From Gillisella vitis (GTDB lineage Bacteria; Pseudomonadota; Alphaproteobacteria; Rhizobiales; Rhizobiaceae), in assembly GCF_021559775.1 (NCBI RefSeq), contig NZ_CP056047.1, positions 1,798,001 through 1,862,000 on the forward strand: 64,000 nucleotides of DNA. Direction: 5' to 3'. Each line of letters opens with the position of its first letter. Position 1 is the stretch's first letter. This document shows, piece by piece, positions 9,835 through 18,691 of this stretch. The notes beneath the pieces were generated by a model. That model worked only from the letters and a program-made list of their open reading frames with translations, ran no database searches and was not told where the DNA came from. The translations under genes were made by a program, and so were the position numbers.

Positions 9835-10627
9835 GGGCCATATCCCTCAGCCTTGTCACCTGCGCCACGTCGTCGCCGAGAAGCTGATCCAGCTGGCCTT
9901 CGCGAACCCATTTGACGATCTGGGCTTCAATATCGGTGCCGTACTGCATCAGCTTTTCGTGATACTGAGCCGGCAGGTAGGTGAAGACGGCAAAACCCTC
10001 TTCGTGGAGTTGGTGTGCCTCGCCGCTGGCGAAATGATACATCTCGATGTTCATCGCATCGAGATTGGCCTGACGGGCAATCGCGGCGGGATCGATCAGT
10101 CGGGAATGCATCAGACCGACGGTCGGCACATCAGGGATTGCCTTTTTCACCGCTTTCAGCTGAACGTAGTCGAACGAGGAAAACTGCAGAAGGTCTGCGC
10201 AGGCCAATTCATCGATCAGAGTCTTCAGCTTCGGAAACAAGACGTCATTTCGGTCGTAGATCTTCAGTTCGAGCTGATAGATGATACCGAGTTCGCGGGC
10301 GAGCTGCAGCGCATCTCTGAGACGCGGAACCTGTTCTCCGGCAAATTCCGCGCCGAACCAGCTTCCGGCGTCCAGCTTGGAGACTTCCGAATAAGTCATC
10401 TTCTGGATGATGCCACGACCGTTAGTGGTCCGATCGACCGTCTTGTCGTGCATCAGCACCAGTTCGCCATCGCTGGTGATGCTGAGATCGGTCTCGCAAG
10501 TGACAAGAGGGCCGGCATATTCGAAAGCCTTTCGAAACGCGGAAAGTGTGTTTTCCGGCGCTCCGGCGCTATGTCCGCGATGGCCGCCAAGGCGCATCGT
10601 CTCAATGGTCATTCTGAGCGGATTCAT
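9827..10627 (-). CDS. Glycerophosphodiester phosphodiesterase family protein (AccF-like)
   Basis: Hydrolyses phosphodiesters of the glycerophosphodiester type. From the ATG at 10627 (AAGGAAG ribosome site six bases upstream) it has 266 residues. Catalytic motifs of the GDPD TIM barrel are visible: GGHRG (His16, Arg17), PENT (24-27), ETD (45-47) and MHD (59-61, general acid His60). There is no signal peptide, so it acts on imported substrate in the cytoplasm. It lies between permease and phosphatase genes of the same operon, exactly where accF (agrocinopine phosphodiesterase) lies in acc operons. The substrate is inferred, not shown. Confidence 0.88.
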   Translation of the reverse strand: MNPLRMTIETMRLGGHRGHSAGAPENTLSAFRKAFEYAGPLVTCETDLSITSDGELVLMHDKTVDRTTNGRGIIQKMTYSEVSKLDAGSWFGAEFAGEQVPRLRDALQLARELGIIYQLELKIYDRNDVLFPKLKTLIDELACADLLQFSSFDYVQLKAVKKAIPDVPTVGLMHSRLIDPAAIARQANLDAMNIEMYHFASGEAHQLHEEGFAVFTYLPAQYHEKLMQYGTDIEAQIVKWVREGQLDQLLGDDVAQVTRLRDMARG

Positions 10628-10643
10628 CTTATCTTCCTTTTGT

Positions 10644-11510
10644 TTAGCGCAGCCTTGCATCGAGACGATCGCGCAGGTAGTCGCCGAGCAGACTGATGGA
10701 GAGGGTCGTTAGGACGATGACCGTGCCGGGAAAGGCGGCGAGCCACCAGGCGATCGCCAGATAGTTTCGACCGTCGGCCACCATCAATCCAAGGCTCGTT
10801 TCCGGCGGCTGAATGCCGAGCCCAAGAAAACTCAGGCCGCTTTCCAGCAGGATGATTTCCGGGAAGTTGACGGTGAACTGCACGATCAGCGGGCCGGCGA
10901 TGTTTGGCAGCATATGACAAAGGTAGATGCGCATCGACGGCACGCCGACAATGCGGGCCGCTTCCGCATAGCCCTCTTCCCTGGCGCTGATCACCAGGCC
11001 ACGCGTCAATCGCGCATAGCGCTCCCAGCTGGCAAATCCGACGAGAAAGACAAAGAGCAACGGGCTTGAGCCGAAGAGAGCAAGCACCCCGAGTGCGATG
11101 ACGATGAAGGGTATCGAGGCCATGGCATCGGCAAAACCCATGATGAGATTGTCGACAAAGCCGCCGAAATGCGCGGCCGCGAGCCCGAGACTGGCGCCGA
11201 CAAGGGCGCAAATGATCGAGCCTACCAGCGCGATCATAAGGGTCATCTGCGTAGCAACCAGGAGATTGCTGAGGATGTCGCGTCCCAGATAATCGGTTCC
11301 AAAGGGAAAGGCCACCGAGACGAGCGGCCGCATCAGGCGGACGAGCGGGTTCTGGTTCAGCGGATCATGCGGAGCGATCCATTGCGCCGTCAGCGCAACG
11401 ACGACTACAAGCGCTATCCAAACGCAGCAAACACCGATGCTGGCCGGCATCCCCCGAAACGGAGTTTTCATTCCACGCGCTGCGGGCGTCGCTGTGGTCG
11501 ATGATCGCAT
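10644..11510 (-). CDS. Peptide/opine-type ABC transporter permease (DppC family)
   Basis: Inner-membrane permease of 288 residues starting MRSSTTATPAARGMKTPFRG; about six membrane segments, the first being ASIGVCCVWIALVVVVALTAQ. The inner EAA loop reads SAREEGYAEAARIVGVPSMR. The N-terminal periplasmic motif HDPLNQNP and FGTDYLGRDILSNLL are typical of DppC/OppC. The start at 11510 follows the DppB stop by one base (TGACATG). A longer frame upstream is not used. Component of the acc-like importer. Confidence 0.9.
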   Translation of the reverse strand: MRSSTTATPAARGMKTPFRGMPASIGVCCVWIALVVVVALTAQWIAPHDPLNQNPLVRLMRPLVSVAFPFGTDYLGRDILSNLLVATQMTLMIALVGSIICALVGASLGLAAAHFGGFVDNLIMGFADAMASIPFIVIALGVLALFGSSPLLFVFLVGFASWERYARLTRGLVISAREEGYAEAARIVGVPSMRIYLCHMLPNIAGPLIVQFTVNFPEIILLESGLSFLGLGIQPPETSLGLMVADGRNYLAIAWWLAAFPGTVIVLTTLSISLLGDYLRDRLDARLR

Positions 11511-11511
11511 G

Positions 11512-12429
11512 TCACGGCTTCCTGATCTTGGGGTTGAGCAGGCCATAGAGAATGTCAACAGTCAGATTGATCGACACCATGAAGACCGTGAACAGAATGA
11601 TCATCGCCTGGACCACCGGCAGATCGCCGGTGGCCGTGGCCCTGACAAAGCCGATGCCGAGTCCTGGCCATGCAAAGACGGGTTCGATCAGTGCCGCCCC
11701 TCCCATCATGCCACCCGCGATAAAGCCCAGCGTGGTGACCATGGGAATCGCCGCATTCGGCAGCGCGTGACGCAAGATAATCTCCCAGTCAGGCGCCCCG
11801 TCGGCACGCGCAGCCGCGATATAGGGCTGCCCCAGCACGTCGAGCAGCGTCGAGCGCATGAAACGCGCAACGGCCGCAGCGTTGAACAATGCAAAGGTCG
11901 CGATCGGCAGGATCGCATGGTTTAATGTCGAACTGCCCGAACTTGGCAGCACACGCAGCCAGACGGCAAAGACAAAGATGAAGACAAGGCCAAGCAGGAA
12001 GTTGGGAACGCTATAGCCCAGGACAGCACCTGCCATGACACCCTTGTCGAGCGCGGATTCGCGCCGGATCGCGGCCAGAATGCCGGCGGGAATGCCGATC
12101 AGCATGCTGAGCAGCAAGGCTGGCACCGTGAGCATCAACGTCTTTGGTATACGTTCCGCAACAATGTCGAAGACCTGCCGTCCATCACCAAAGGAGATGC
12201 CGAAATCGCCGCGCGCGGCGTTCGCGACATAATAGGCATATTGTTCTGGAAGCGACCGATCCAGACCCCATTTGGCATTGAACGCGGCAACCGCGGCAGG
12301 ACCGACATCGTCGCCGAGCATCTGCTGGGCTGGATCTCCGCTCAGGCGCAGAACGATAAAGACGAGCGTGACGGTGAAGATGAGCACCGCGATGGCTCGA
12401 ACCAGACGGGCAAGGATAAAGGCCGTCAC
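11512..12429 (-). CDS. Peptide/opine-type ABC transporter permease (DppB family), GTG start
   Basis: 305-residue inner-membrane permease. N-terminal membrane helix IAVLIFTVTLVFIVLRLSGDP is followed by the DppB-type periplasmic domain and five further helices; the EAA loop is YIAAARADGAPDWEIILRHALPN. The start is GTG at 12429, overlapping the ATPase stop as GTGA. Partner of the DppC-type permease downstream. Confidence 0.9.
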   Translation of the reverse strand: MTAFILARLVRAIAVLIFTVTLVFIVLRLSGDPAQQMLGDDVGPAAVAAFNAKWGLDRSLPEQYAYYVANAARGDFGISFGDGRQVFDIVAERIPKTLMLTVPALLLSMLIGIPAGILAAIRRESALDKGVMAGAVLGYSVPNFLLGLVFIFVFAVWLRVLPSSGSSTLNHAILPIATFALFNAAAVARFMRSTLLDVLGQPYIAAARADGAPDWEIILRHALPNAAIPMVTTLGFIAGGMMGGAALIEPVFAWPGLGIGFVRATATGDLPVVQAMIILFTVFMVSINLTVDILYGLLNPKIRKP

Positions 12430-13475
12430 AGCGCCGTCTCCTTCCGCGAGACTGGTTGCCTGTCTGTCATCATGTCCATTTGCGGCGCGATCGATCGCGG
12501 TAATTCCTCCGCACGGTGACAGGCAGTGTGCTGGCTGACGCCATGCGCCGAAATGAGCCGGAGTTCGGGTGTTTCAACGGCGCATCTGTCGAGCGCGAAG
12601 GGACAGCGCGACCGGAAAGAACAACCCTGCAACACTTTCGACGCATCCAGTTCGCCCTTGATGGGCGGCTCGATATTGCGAACCCTTGGATCCATGGTGG
12701 GGACAGATGCGAGAAGCGCCCGCGTATAGGGATGGCGCGGCCACGCATAGATGGTTCGAATGTCGCCAGTCTCGACGACGCGGCCCAGATACATGACTGC
12801 GATGCGATCGACGAGATGGCGGACGATACGCAGGTCGTGGGTGATGAAGACATAGGCAAGATCGAGCTCCTGCCAGAGCGCCCGTAAAAGCGCGACCACC
12901 TGGGCCTGAACCGATACATCGAGAGCGGACACCGCCTCATCGAAAACAACCAGTTTCGGGTCGAGGATCAGGGCGCGGGCAATCACGACACGCTGTCGCT
13001 GGCCGCCCGACATCTGGTGCGGATAGCGGCTCATCATCGTGCTCGACAGGCCGACTCGCTCGAGCATGGTGGCAACGCGTTGATAAGCGTCTGCCCGGCT
13101 GGCAATATGATGGACCAGCAGTCCCTCGGCCACCTGCTGTCCAATGGTCATCTGCGGGTTGAGAGCCGAGAGCGGGTTCTGTTGCACCAAAGAGGTGCGA
13201 GCCCGAAACTCCTTCCAGTCCCGTGTGTGACGCTGCTTGTGGTTGATGCCTTCGAACCAAACATCGCCCCGTGTGGGCTCCGTCAATCCGAGCAGAAGAC
13301 GTCCGAGTGTCGATTTGCCGCTTCCGGATTCGCCAACGACGCCGAGGCGCTCGCGGATCGCAAGTTCAAAGCCAATCGAGTCCACCGCAAGCTGGGTGGT
13401 CGGCCGGGCGAAGAGGCCGGTCTTGTGGCGGAATGCCTTGGTCAGACCGCTGGCTTGAAGAAGAGGAGCGCTCAT
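12426..13475 (-). CDS. ABC transporter ATP-binding protein (DppF family)
   Basis: ATPase subunit of 349 residues from ATG 13475 ([20 protein letters not shown]). Walker A is GVVGESGSGKST, the signature is HQMSGGQRQRVVIARAL, Walker B is KLVVFDEAVSALD, H-loop VFITHDL. The C-terminal oligopeptide-transporter extension has four Cys (GCSFRSRCPFALDRC), a known iron-sulphur-type cluster region in this family. Its start overlaps the DppD stop as ATGA, so I reject the 38-codon longer frame upstream. Confidence 0.92.
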   Translation of the reverse strand: MSAPLLQASGLTKAFRHKTGLFARPTTQLAVDSIGFELAIRERLGVVGESGSGKSTLGRLLLGLTEPTRGDVWFEGINHKQRHTRDWKEFRARTSLVQQNPLSALNPQMTIGQQVAEGLLVHHIASRADAYQRVATMLERVGLSSTMMSRYPHQMSGGQRQRVVIARALILDPKLVVFDEAVSALDVSVQAQVVALLRALWQELDLAYVFITHDLRIVRHLVDRIAVMYLGRVVETGDIRTIYAWPRHPYTRALLASVPTMDPRVRNIEPPIKGELDASKVLQGCSFRSRCPFALDRCAVETPELRLISAHGVSQHTACHRAEELPRSIAPQMDMMTDRQPVSRKETAL

Positions 13476-14419
13476 GCTGCCACCGGATGGTAACAGGAGG
13501 CCTCGTGGGCGAGACCGATAGTGGTGGGCGCCGGAAAGCGGGTGGAACATTCGCCGCTCGCACGCAAGCAGCGTGGGTGGAAATGGCATCCCACCGGAAG
13601 GCTATCGAGCAGCGGGACAGACCCCGGGATTGGGACCGGCGGTGCAAGATCATCAGGATCGATGCTGGGCATGCAGTCGATCAGCGCGCGTGCATAAGGA
13701 TGCGCCGGTCGTTCGAGCAGTTCAGCGACGGGTGCCGTCTCGACGATCTTGCCGCAATACATCACGGCCGCCCTGTCCGCGAGCCGGGCAATGACGCCGA
13801 GATCGTGCGATACGATCATCAGTGCCATGCCGGTTTCCGCCTTCAGCTCTTCCAGCAGATGCAGGATCTGGGCCTGCATGGTGACGTCGAGCGCCGTCGT
13901 TGGCTCGTCGGCGATCAGCAACTTGGGCTTGGCCGCAAGCGCATGCGCGATCATGACGCGCTGGTTCATGCCGCCGGAAAACTGGTGCGGATAGGCCCGC
14001 AGCCGGCTTGCGGCGCGGTCGATGCCGACGCGTTCCAGAAGTCGCATGGCCTCCATCCGAGCATCCTTGCCCTTGAGACCCTGATGGCGGTGAAGCGCCG
14101 TCTCCAGATAATACCCGATCGTATGGACAGGATTCAGGCTGCTGGTCGGGTCTTGAAAGATCATCGCGATCTTCGGGATAGCCGGCCTGGAGATACCGGA
14201 ACCGCCGGGCTCGAAGTCCACGCTGCCGCCGCTGAGCACGATGCCGCGCGGCAGCGCATTGGCGATCGCATAACAGGTGATGCTCTTGCCGCAGCCGGAT
14301 TCGCCGACAAGGCCGAGCGTCTGGCCTGCCTCCAGAGAGAAACTGATGCCGTCCAGGATCGTTATGTTGCGCGCGGGAATCCGGACGACGAGGTCGCGAA
14401 CGGTCAATAGGTCGGACAT
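13472..14419 (-). CDS. ABC transporter ATP-binding protein (DppD family)
   Basis: ATPase subunit of 315 residues from ATG 14419, preceded by GGAGAT six bases upstream. Walker A is [11 protein letters not shown], signature [16 protein letters not shown], Walker [14 protein letters not shown], with the C-terminal [14 protein letters not shown] motif. Two different ATPases with two permeases make the heteromeric Opp/Dpp-type importer. First transporter gene after the binding protein. Confidence 0.92.
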   Translation of the reverse strand: MSDLLTVRDLVVRIPARNITILDGISFSLEAGQTLGLVGESGCGKSITCYAIANALPRGIVLSGGSVDFEPGGSGISRPAIPKIAMIFQDPTSSLNPVHTIGYYLETALHRHQGLKGKDARMEAMRLLERVGIDRAASRLRAYPHQFSGGMNQRVMIAHALAAKPKLLIADEPTTALDVTMQAQILHLLEELKAETGMALMIVSHDLGVIARLADRAAVMYCGKIVETAPVAELLERPAHPYARALIDCMPSIDPDDLAPPVPIPGSVPLLDSLPVGCHFHPRCLRASGECSTRFPAPTTIGLAHEASCYHPVAA

Positions 14420-14474
14420 GGCGGATCTCCGTGTGCGGCGCGCATGCATGCGCACCGCCGGTTCGACAGGTTGC

Positions 14475-16040
14475 TCAGCCGAAAGCAAGGTTGTTGCGGA
14501 ATTCCATCATCTCAAAGCTGATTGGCCTCCAGTGAACGTCCTTGCGTGCGGCATAGACATCGAAGGGCTGGTAGAGGATCACGGCCGGCGCTTCCTCTTC
14601 GAAGATGTCACGGAGGCGGTTGAAGGCGTCGAAACGCTCCTTGCTGTCAGGTATTTGCGATACCTTCGTGCACAAATCGTTGAACTCCGCAGGCGCCTTC
14701 CAGCCCCAACGCTTCTGAACCTGGCCCTTGGGTCCGAATTCGCAGATCATCGTCGCCCAGGCATCCGTCATCCACTGGCCGTTGGACCAGTTGCGCATAT
14801 AGCTGTCCTGATCCTTCGGTGCGCCGCCCGGTGCATAGACCTTCGGCACCACGGTCACGCCGATCTGCTTCCACATCTCGATCATCATCATCAAGGCGGG
14901 AACGGCGTTTGCATAATAGTTGCCCATCGTATGGTAGGTGATCGGCGTACCGTCGTAACCGCTTTCCTTCACCAGGCGCTTTGCCTCCTCGATATTGTAT
15001 TCCATGGCGCGACGGTTCGGATCGAAGGTCTTGCCGTAGTTCGGGAAGTTGAAGCCGTTCGGAATCGTCGCCTTGTTCGTCCAGAGTGACTGAACGATCA
15101 GCGGACGATTGACCGCAAGCGCCAGGGCGCGGCGAAGCGGTTTCGACTGGAAGACGGGCTGGTTCATGTTGAAGGTGAACATGTGGAAGTTTTCGACGAT
15201 ATTCCCACGCGTCTCCAGGTCGGGATAGCTGTTGATCAACGCCATATCGTCCGGCGTCAACGTCGTGACGATATCGTATTCGCCGCTGATCAGGCCGGCG
15301 ACGCGCGTTGCGGGTTCGGCAACAAGTTGGTACGTGATTTTAGATGCTGTCGGCTTCAGACCCCAATAGGCGTCGTTGGCTTCGATGACAACGCGGTCAT
15401 TGGCAACGAACTCGACGAACTTGTAAGGACCCGTTCCAACCGGTTTGTTACCAAAAGCGGCCGTTCCAAGCGTCTTGTAATATGCCTTGGGAACGATGCG
15501 ACCCATCCAGGATGCCATGTAGGACTCGGTCAGGGGCGTCGGGGTCTTTGTGCGGATGACCACGGTGTACTTGTCCTCGACAACCGGTTCGTCGAAATCA
15601 AGCGCGTAAGAACCGCCGAGCGAGATCACCTTGATCGCGTCTGGCCCCCAGAGACGTTCCGAAGAGAAGGTGTAGGCGACGTCGTCTGCGGTCATTTCGA
15701 CGCCATCGTGAAACATCACCTTCTGGCGCAGCTTGAAGCGCACCGATTTGTCGTCGATCCGTTCCCAGCTCTCGGCCAGCGAGGGCATCAGATTGATGCC
15801 GTTGCCCGGTGCGCCATTGCTAAAGAAATCGCGCACGACAAGCGTATCGAAAATCTGGTTGACGATGCGGGGACCGACATTGCTGATGGCGTTGATCGGC
15901 TCCAACGTAACCGGAATGCCGTTGACGCCGATCTTCAACGCGCGGCGCTCGGCAGAGAAGGCGAATCTGGCACTTGCGGTCGAGGCAAGCGCCGCGAAGC
16001 TTGCGCCGATCATGAATTTTCTACGGTTGGCCTTAAGCAT
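14475..16040 (-). CDS. Periplasmic substrate-binding protein, SBP_bac_5 family (AccA-like)
   Basis: 521-residue extracytoplasmic solute-binding protein of the peptide/nickel/opine class. The N-terminus NRRKFMIGASFAALASTASA has a twin-arginine-type motif (RRKFM), suggesting Tat export. The family signature lies near residues 85-130 (LMPSLAESWERIDDKSVRFK and the motif FHDGVEMTADDVAYTF). It is the first structural gene of the importer and lies directly after the DeoR-type repressor gene. In Ti plasmids AccA binds agrocinopine and agrocin 84 through a pyranose-2-phosphate group; whether this protein keeps that pocket cannot be told by eye. Confidence 0.9.
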   Translation of the reverse strand: MLKANRRKFMIGASFAALASTASARFAFSAERRALKIGVNGIPVTLEPINAISNVGPRIVNQIFDTLVVRDFFSNGAPGNGINLMPSLAESWERIDDKSVRFKLRQKVMFHDGVEMTADDVAYTFSSERLWGPDAIKVISLGGSYALDFDEPVVEDKYTVVIRTKTPTPLTESYMASWMGRIVPKAYYKTLGTAAFGNKPVGTGPYKFVEFVANDRVVIEANDAYWGLKPTASKITYQLVAEPATRVAGLISGEYDIVTTLTPDDMALINSYPDLETRGNIVENFHMFTFNMNQPVFQSKPLRRALALAVNRPLIVQSLWTNKATIPNGFNFPNYGKTFDPNRRAMEYNIEEAKRLVKESGYDGTPITYHTMGNYYANAVPALMMMIEMWKQIGVTVVPKVYAPGGAPKDQDSYMRNWSNGQWMTDAWATMICEFGPKGQVQKRWGWKAPAEFNDLCTKVSQIPDSKERFDAFNRLRDIFEEEAPAVILYQPFDVYAARKDVHWRPISFEMMEFRNNLAFG

Positions 16041-16088
16041 CTGTTGTCTCCTGGTTGGAAGATGCTGTTGATGGAAATGTCGATTTGC

Positions 16089-16892
16089 CTAGTTCGCGAT
16101 GACGAACTTCTTCCGCAGCCTCTCAGGCGCGGCATCGATGATGGATTTCGTGCCGGAGTCGGTCACTATGACGCCGACGTCCTCAATCTTCGCGACGACC
16201 GAAAGGCTGAATTTTGTGAACTTTGAATGATCCGCCACAACGATCACCCGCCTCGACACCTCGATCATGGCGCGGGCCACGCTTGCGTTCAGTGGCGACC
16301 CCGTGCAGATCAGACCACGGTCAATATCGATCGAGGCCGCATTGAGAATGAGTTTATCGGCATTGAACTGGCGAATGAATTGCTCCGCCAAAGGGCCACG
16401 GAAGGACCGATTTGTCTCCGTATACTCACCGCCGACGGAATAGATGTTCTGTCCATCGAAACGGGTCAGTTCAGCAATAATGTCGAGCCCGTTCGAGATG
16501 AACGTCAGGCTGCTTCGCCCGGTCAGCTTCTTGGCCACTTCCAGCGCGGTGGTGCCGGCATCTAGCAACACGGTGTCGCCATCGGTCACCATGCGCGCGG
16601 CGACATCGGCGATGACGGCCTTTTCCGCCTGCTTCAAGACAAGCCGCGCAGCGTTCGTTGCATCCTGCGCGACCTGATTGACATTGACGGCACCGCCATG
16701 GGTGCGCCGAATGAGCCCCGCTTCCTCAAGCTCACCAAGGTCGCGGCGAACGGTCGCCACCGAAATATCAAAGCGCTCTGTCAGCGTACGGATATCGACG
16801 AAATTCTGTTCGCGCAGCAACTCGACAATCTTCGCCTGACGATCTTCCGCTTGCGTCAACACCGGCCGCCCCTTGTCATCAATTTGATGCAT
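16089..16892 (-). CDS. DeoR/GlpR-family transcriptional repressor (AccR-like)
   Basis: Sugar-phosphate-responsive repressor. N-terminal helix-turn-helix: QAKIVELLREQNFVDIRTLT then SVATVRRDLGELEEAGLIRR, the DeoR signature with the typical RTHGGA turn. C-terminal effector domain has VTDGDTVLLDAGTTALEVA and IVVADHSKF, the phosphosugar-isomerase-like fold. 267 residues from ATG 16892; a GTG three codons upstream is possible. AccR, the repressor of agrocinopine catabolism, is also of this family and is encoded beside accA, so autoregulation and control of the downstream seven genes is likely. Confidence 0.9.
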   Translation of the reverse strand: MHQIDDKGRPVLTQAEDRQAKIVELLREQNFVDIRTLTERFDISVATVRRDLGELEEAGLIRRTHGGAVNVNQVAQDATNAARLVLKQAEKAVIADVAARMVTDGDTVLLDAGTTALEVAKKLTGRSSLTFISNGLDIIAELTRFDGQNIYSVGGEYTETNRSFRGPLAEQFIRQFNADKLILNAASIDIDRGLICTGSPLNASVARAMIEVSRRVIVVADHSKFTKFSLSVVAKIEDVGVIVTDSGTKSIIDAAPERLRKKFVIAN

Positions 16893-17163
16893 ATCGATCA
16901 CTTATGAGCGATATCTATCGTCAATGGGTGACGTTCCTATGACAAATCTGGGTAAATAACCGTGTTTCTGCAGACCGATTTAATGCTAGGGAGAAAATGA
17001 TCGAAAACGATCATTCATAAAGGCCTTTCGAGGAAAGCCGGTCGCTCAAAACCATGAAGATAAAGAGCTACCCGCTGCAAGGTCCGAATTATTCAGCAAG
17101 GGAACAGCGCTCAATAACAGTAACCCTGGAATGCGCCCCGTTTCGCCGGACAGTCGGCCAGCT
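16893..17163. promoter_or_regulatory. Promoter region of the acc-like operon
   Basis: Gene-free DNA before the repressor gene. It contains AACGATCATTCATAAAGG and other AT-rich words typical of promoters but I cannot point to a defined operator. The operon promoter and the repressor's target site should lie here and in the short gap at 16041-16088. Confidence 0.35.
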
Positions 17164-17277
17164 CGATTTAGCCCTGATGAACGGCCGTGGGGAAGCCATC
17201 TTAAGCGAGGAATGGGGAGGGCTTTCGTTGTGGTCTTCGATCCATCCATCGATATGCCGGAGCGCGGTGTCGGCGTC
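17164..17277 (-). pseudogene. Remnant of an IS3-family transposase C-terminus
   Basis: The minus strand encodes about 38 residues reading DADTALRHIDGWIEDHNESP followed by PHSSLKMASPRPFIRA, the hallmark end of the DDE domain in IS3/IS2-type OrfB proteins (form WxxxYNxxRPHSxLxxxSPxxF). No matching upstream part is present, so it is a decayed relic, distinct from the intact element at 18361-19632. Confidence 0.7.
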
Positions 17278-17297
17278 CGATATCGCCGTGAGTATTA

Positions 17298-18275
17298 TCA
17301 CTCTTGAAACCGCTCCTGCCAGTCCTTGGGCCCGACGCCTAACCTGCGCAGAAACACCCGCCGCATGGTCTCCGGGGAGCCGAAACCGCATTTGCGAGCG
17401 GCGGCTTCAACCGAAAATCCGGTCTCCAGTAGCCCTTGCGCCCGTTCAAGCCGGATGATCTCAACCGCGTCGGCGGGTGTGCGGCCCGTCCGTTGCCGGT
17501 AATGGCGGGCGAAAGATCGAAGGCTCATTCCCGCCCGATCCGCCAACGTATGTAGCGTCAGCGAATGGGTCAGATTGGCCGAGATCCAAGCGTGAAGATC
17601 GGCGAACCTGTCGTCCGCGGTCTGGAGTCTCAGCGGCGCGCTGAATTGCGACTGGCCGCCGGGCCGCTTGAGAAAAACCACCAATTCGCGGGCGACGGCG
17701 AGCGCAAGTGCGCGACCGTGATCCTCTTCAACCATCGCCAAAGCGAGGTCTATCCCGGCCGTCACGCCCGCCGAGGTCCAGATCTTACCATCTCGCAAAA
17801 AGATCGGGTCGCGTTCGAGGCGAACCTGCGGAAACCGCCCAGCAAATTCGTCATAGCGATGCCAATGCGTTACGGCGCGGCGGCCATCCAGCAAGCCAGC
17901 CTCCGCCAGCAGAAACGCACCGCTGCAAACCGACGCCATACGCCGTGCATGGATCGCGCGGTTACGAACCCAGTCGATCAAGACCGGACGACTGCATGCG
18001 ACATTAACCCCGCTACCGCCGACAGCGATGGCGGTGTCGGGCGCCGGTCGGTCTTCCGAAAGGAGAGCACACCGCAGCGCGATCCCGGAATTGCAGGTCA
18101 CCTCCGCCATTTCCGCGACTAAGGCGATATCGTAGAGAGATCCTTTGTCGTGGTGGGCGCTTCTGCGTGCCATCTCATTGGCCGACGCGAAGACCTGTGC
18201 AGGACCTGTCACGTCGAGCACCTGGGCATCTGGAAAGACAAGGATTTCAATCCGACGCAAAATCGTGGTTGGCAT
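17298..18275 (-). CDS. GlxA-type transcriptional regulator (DJ-1/PfpI + AraC HTH)
   Basis: Cytoplasmic regulator of about 325 residues. The N-terminal half is a DJ-1/PfpI-like amidotransferase fold (LRRIEILVFPDAQVLDVTGP; elbow Cys in ASVCSGAFLLAEAGLL), the C-terminal half carries two AraC helix-turn-helix motifs (LTLHTLADRAGMSLRSFARH and ARKCGFGSPETMRRVFLRR). I use ATG 18275 (MPTTILRRIEILVF); earlier ATGs at 18314 and 18293 are possible. The IS element lies only 85 bases upstream and may have altered its promoter. The target genes are unknown. Confidence 0.88.
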   Translation of the reverse strand: MPTTILRRIEILVFPDAQVLDVTGPAQVFASANEMARRSAHHDKGSLYDIALVAEMAEVTCNSGIALRCALLSEDRPAPDTAIAVGGSGVNVACSRPVLIDWVRNRAIHARRMASVCSGAFLLAEAGLLDGRRAVTHWHRYDEFAGRFPQVRLERDPIFLRDGKIWTSAGVTAGIDLALAMVEEDHGRALALAVARELVVFLKRPGGQSQFSAPLRLQTADDRFADLHAWISANLTHSLTLHTLADRAGMSLRSFARHYRQRTGRTPADAVEIIRLERAQGLLETGFSVEAAARKCGFGSPETMRRVFLRRLGVGPKDWQERFQE

Positions 18276-18424
18276 CAGCATGGCGGTTGGCATGAAACGA
18301 GGGATAATTGGCAATCACGCCAAATCATTTCCTGTCATGGTCTCGGGGTCAAGACAGGAGTGACCTTGCCCCACTGAACTAATCCATTTTGAAGTAAGCT
18401 CTGTCCCATTGAGAGGACCAGAGA

Positions 18425-18691
18425 ATGAAGCGCAACCGTTTCACAGACGAGCAGATTATCGGGATATTGAAGGAGCATGAGGCAGGCACGCCGGTCTCGG
18501 AGCTTTGCCGCAAGCACGGCGTCAGCGATGCCAGCATCTATAAATGGAAGGCCAAATTCGGCGGAATGGAAGTTTCCGAAGCCAAGCGGCTGAAGACGCT
18601 GGAGGACGAAAACACGAAGCTGAAAAGGCTCCTGGCAGATGCGATGCTCGACAATTCGGCTTTGAAAGACCTTTTGGGAAAGAAGTGGTGA
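18425..18691 (+). CDS. IS3-family transposase OrfA (88 aa)
   Basis: DNA-binding subunit of the transposase. Helix-turn-helix [20 protein letters not shown] then [20 protein letters not shown], followed by a leucine-zipper segment ([20 protein letters not shown]). Overlaps orfB, which lies in the -1 frame; the stop at 18689-18691 overlaps a GTG at 18688, as expected for a programmed frameshift giving OrfAB. Confidence 0.93.
   Translation: MKRNRFTDEQIIGILKEHEAGTPVSELCRKHGVSDASIYKWKAKFGGMEVSEAKRLKTLEDENTKLKRLLADAMLDNSALKDLLGKKW

Noticed and set aside
13271-14410. 379-codon plus-strand frame across the ATPase genes
   Set aside because: Antisense to two genes with complete Walker A/B and signature motifs.
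17089-17391. Whole 100-codon minus-strand frame as a gene
   Set aside because: Only residues about 39-76 are transposase-like; the rest overlaps the end of the GlxA-type gene out of frame, so it is a relic.
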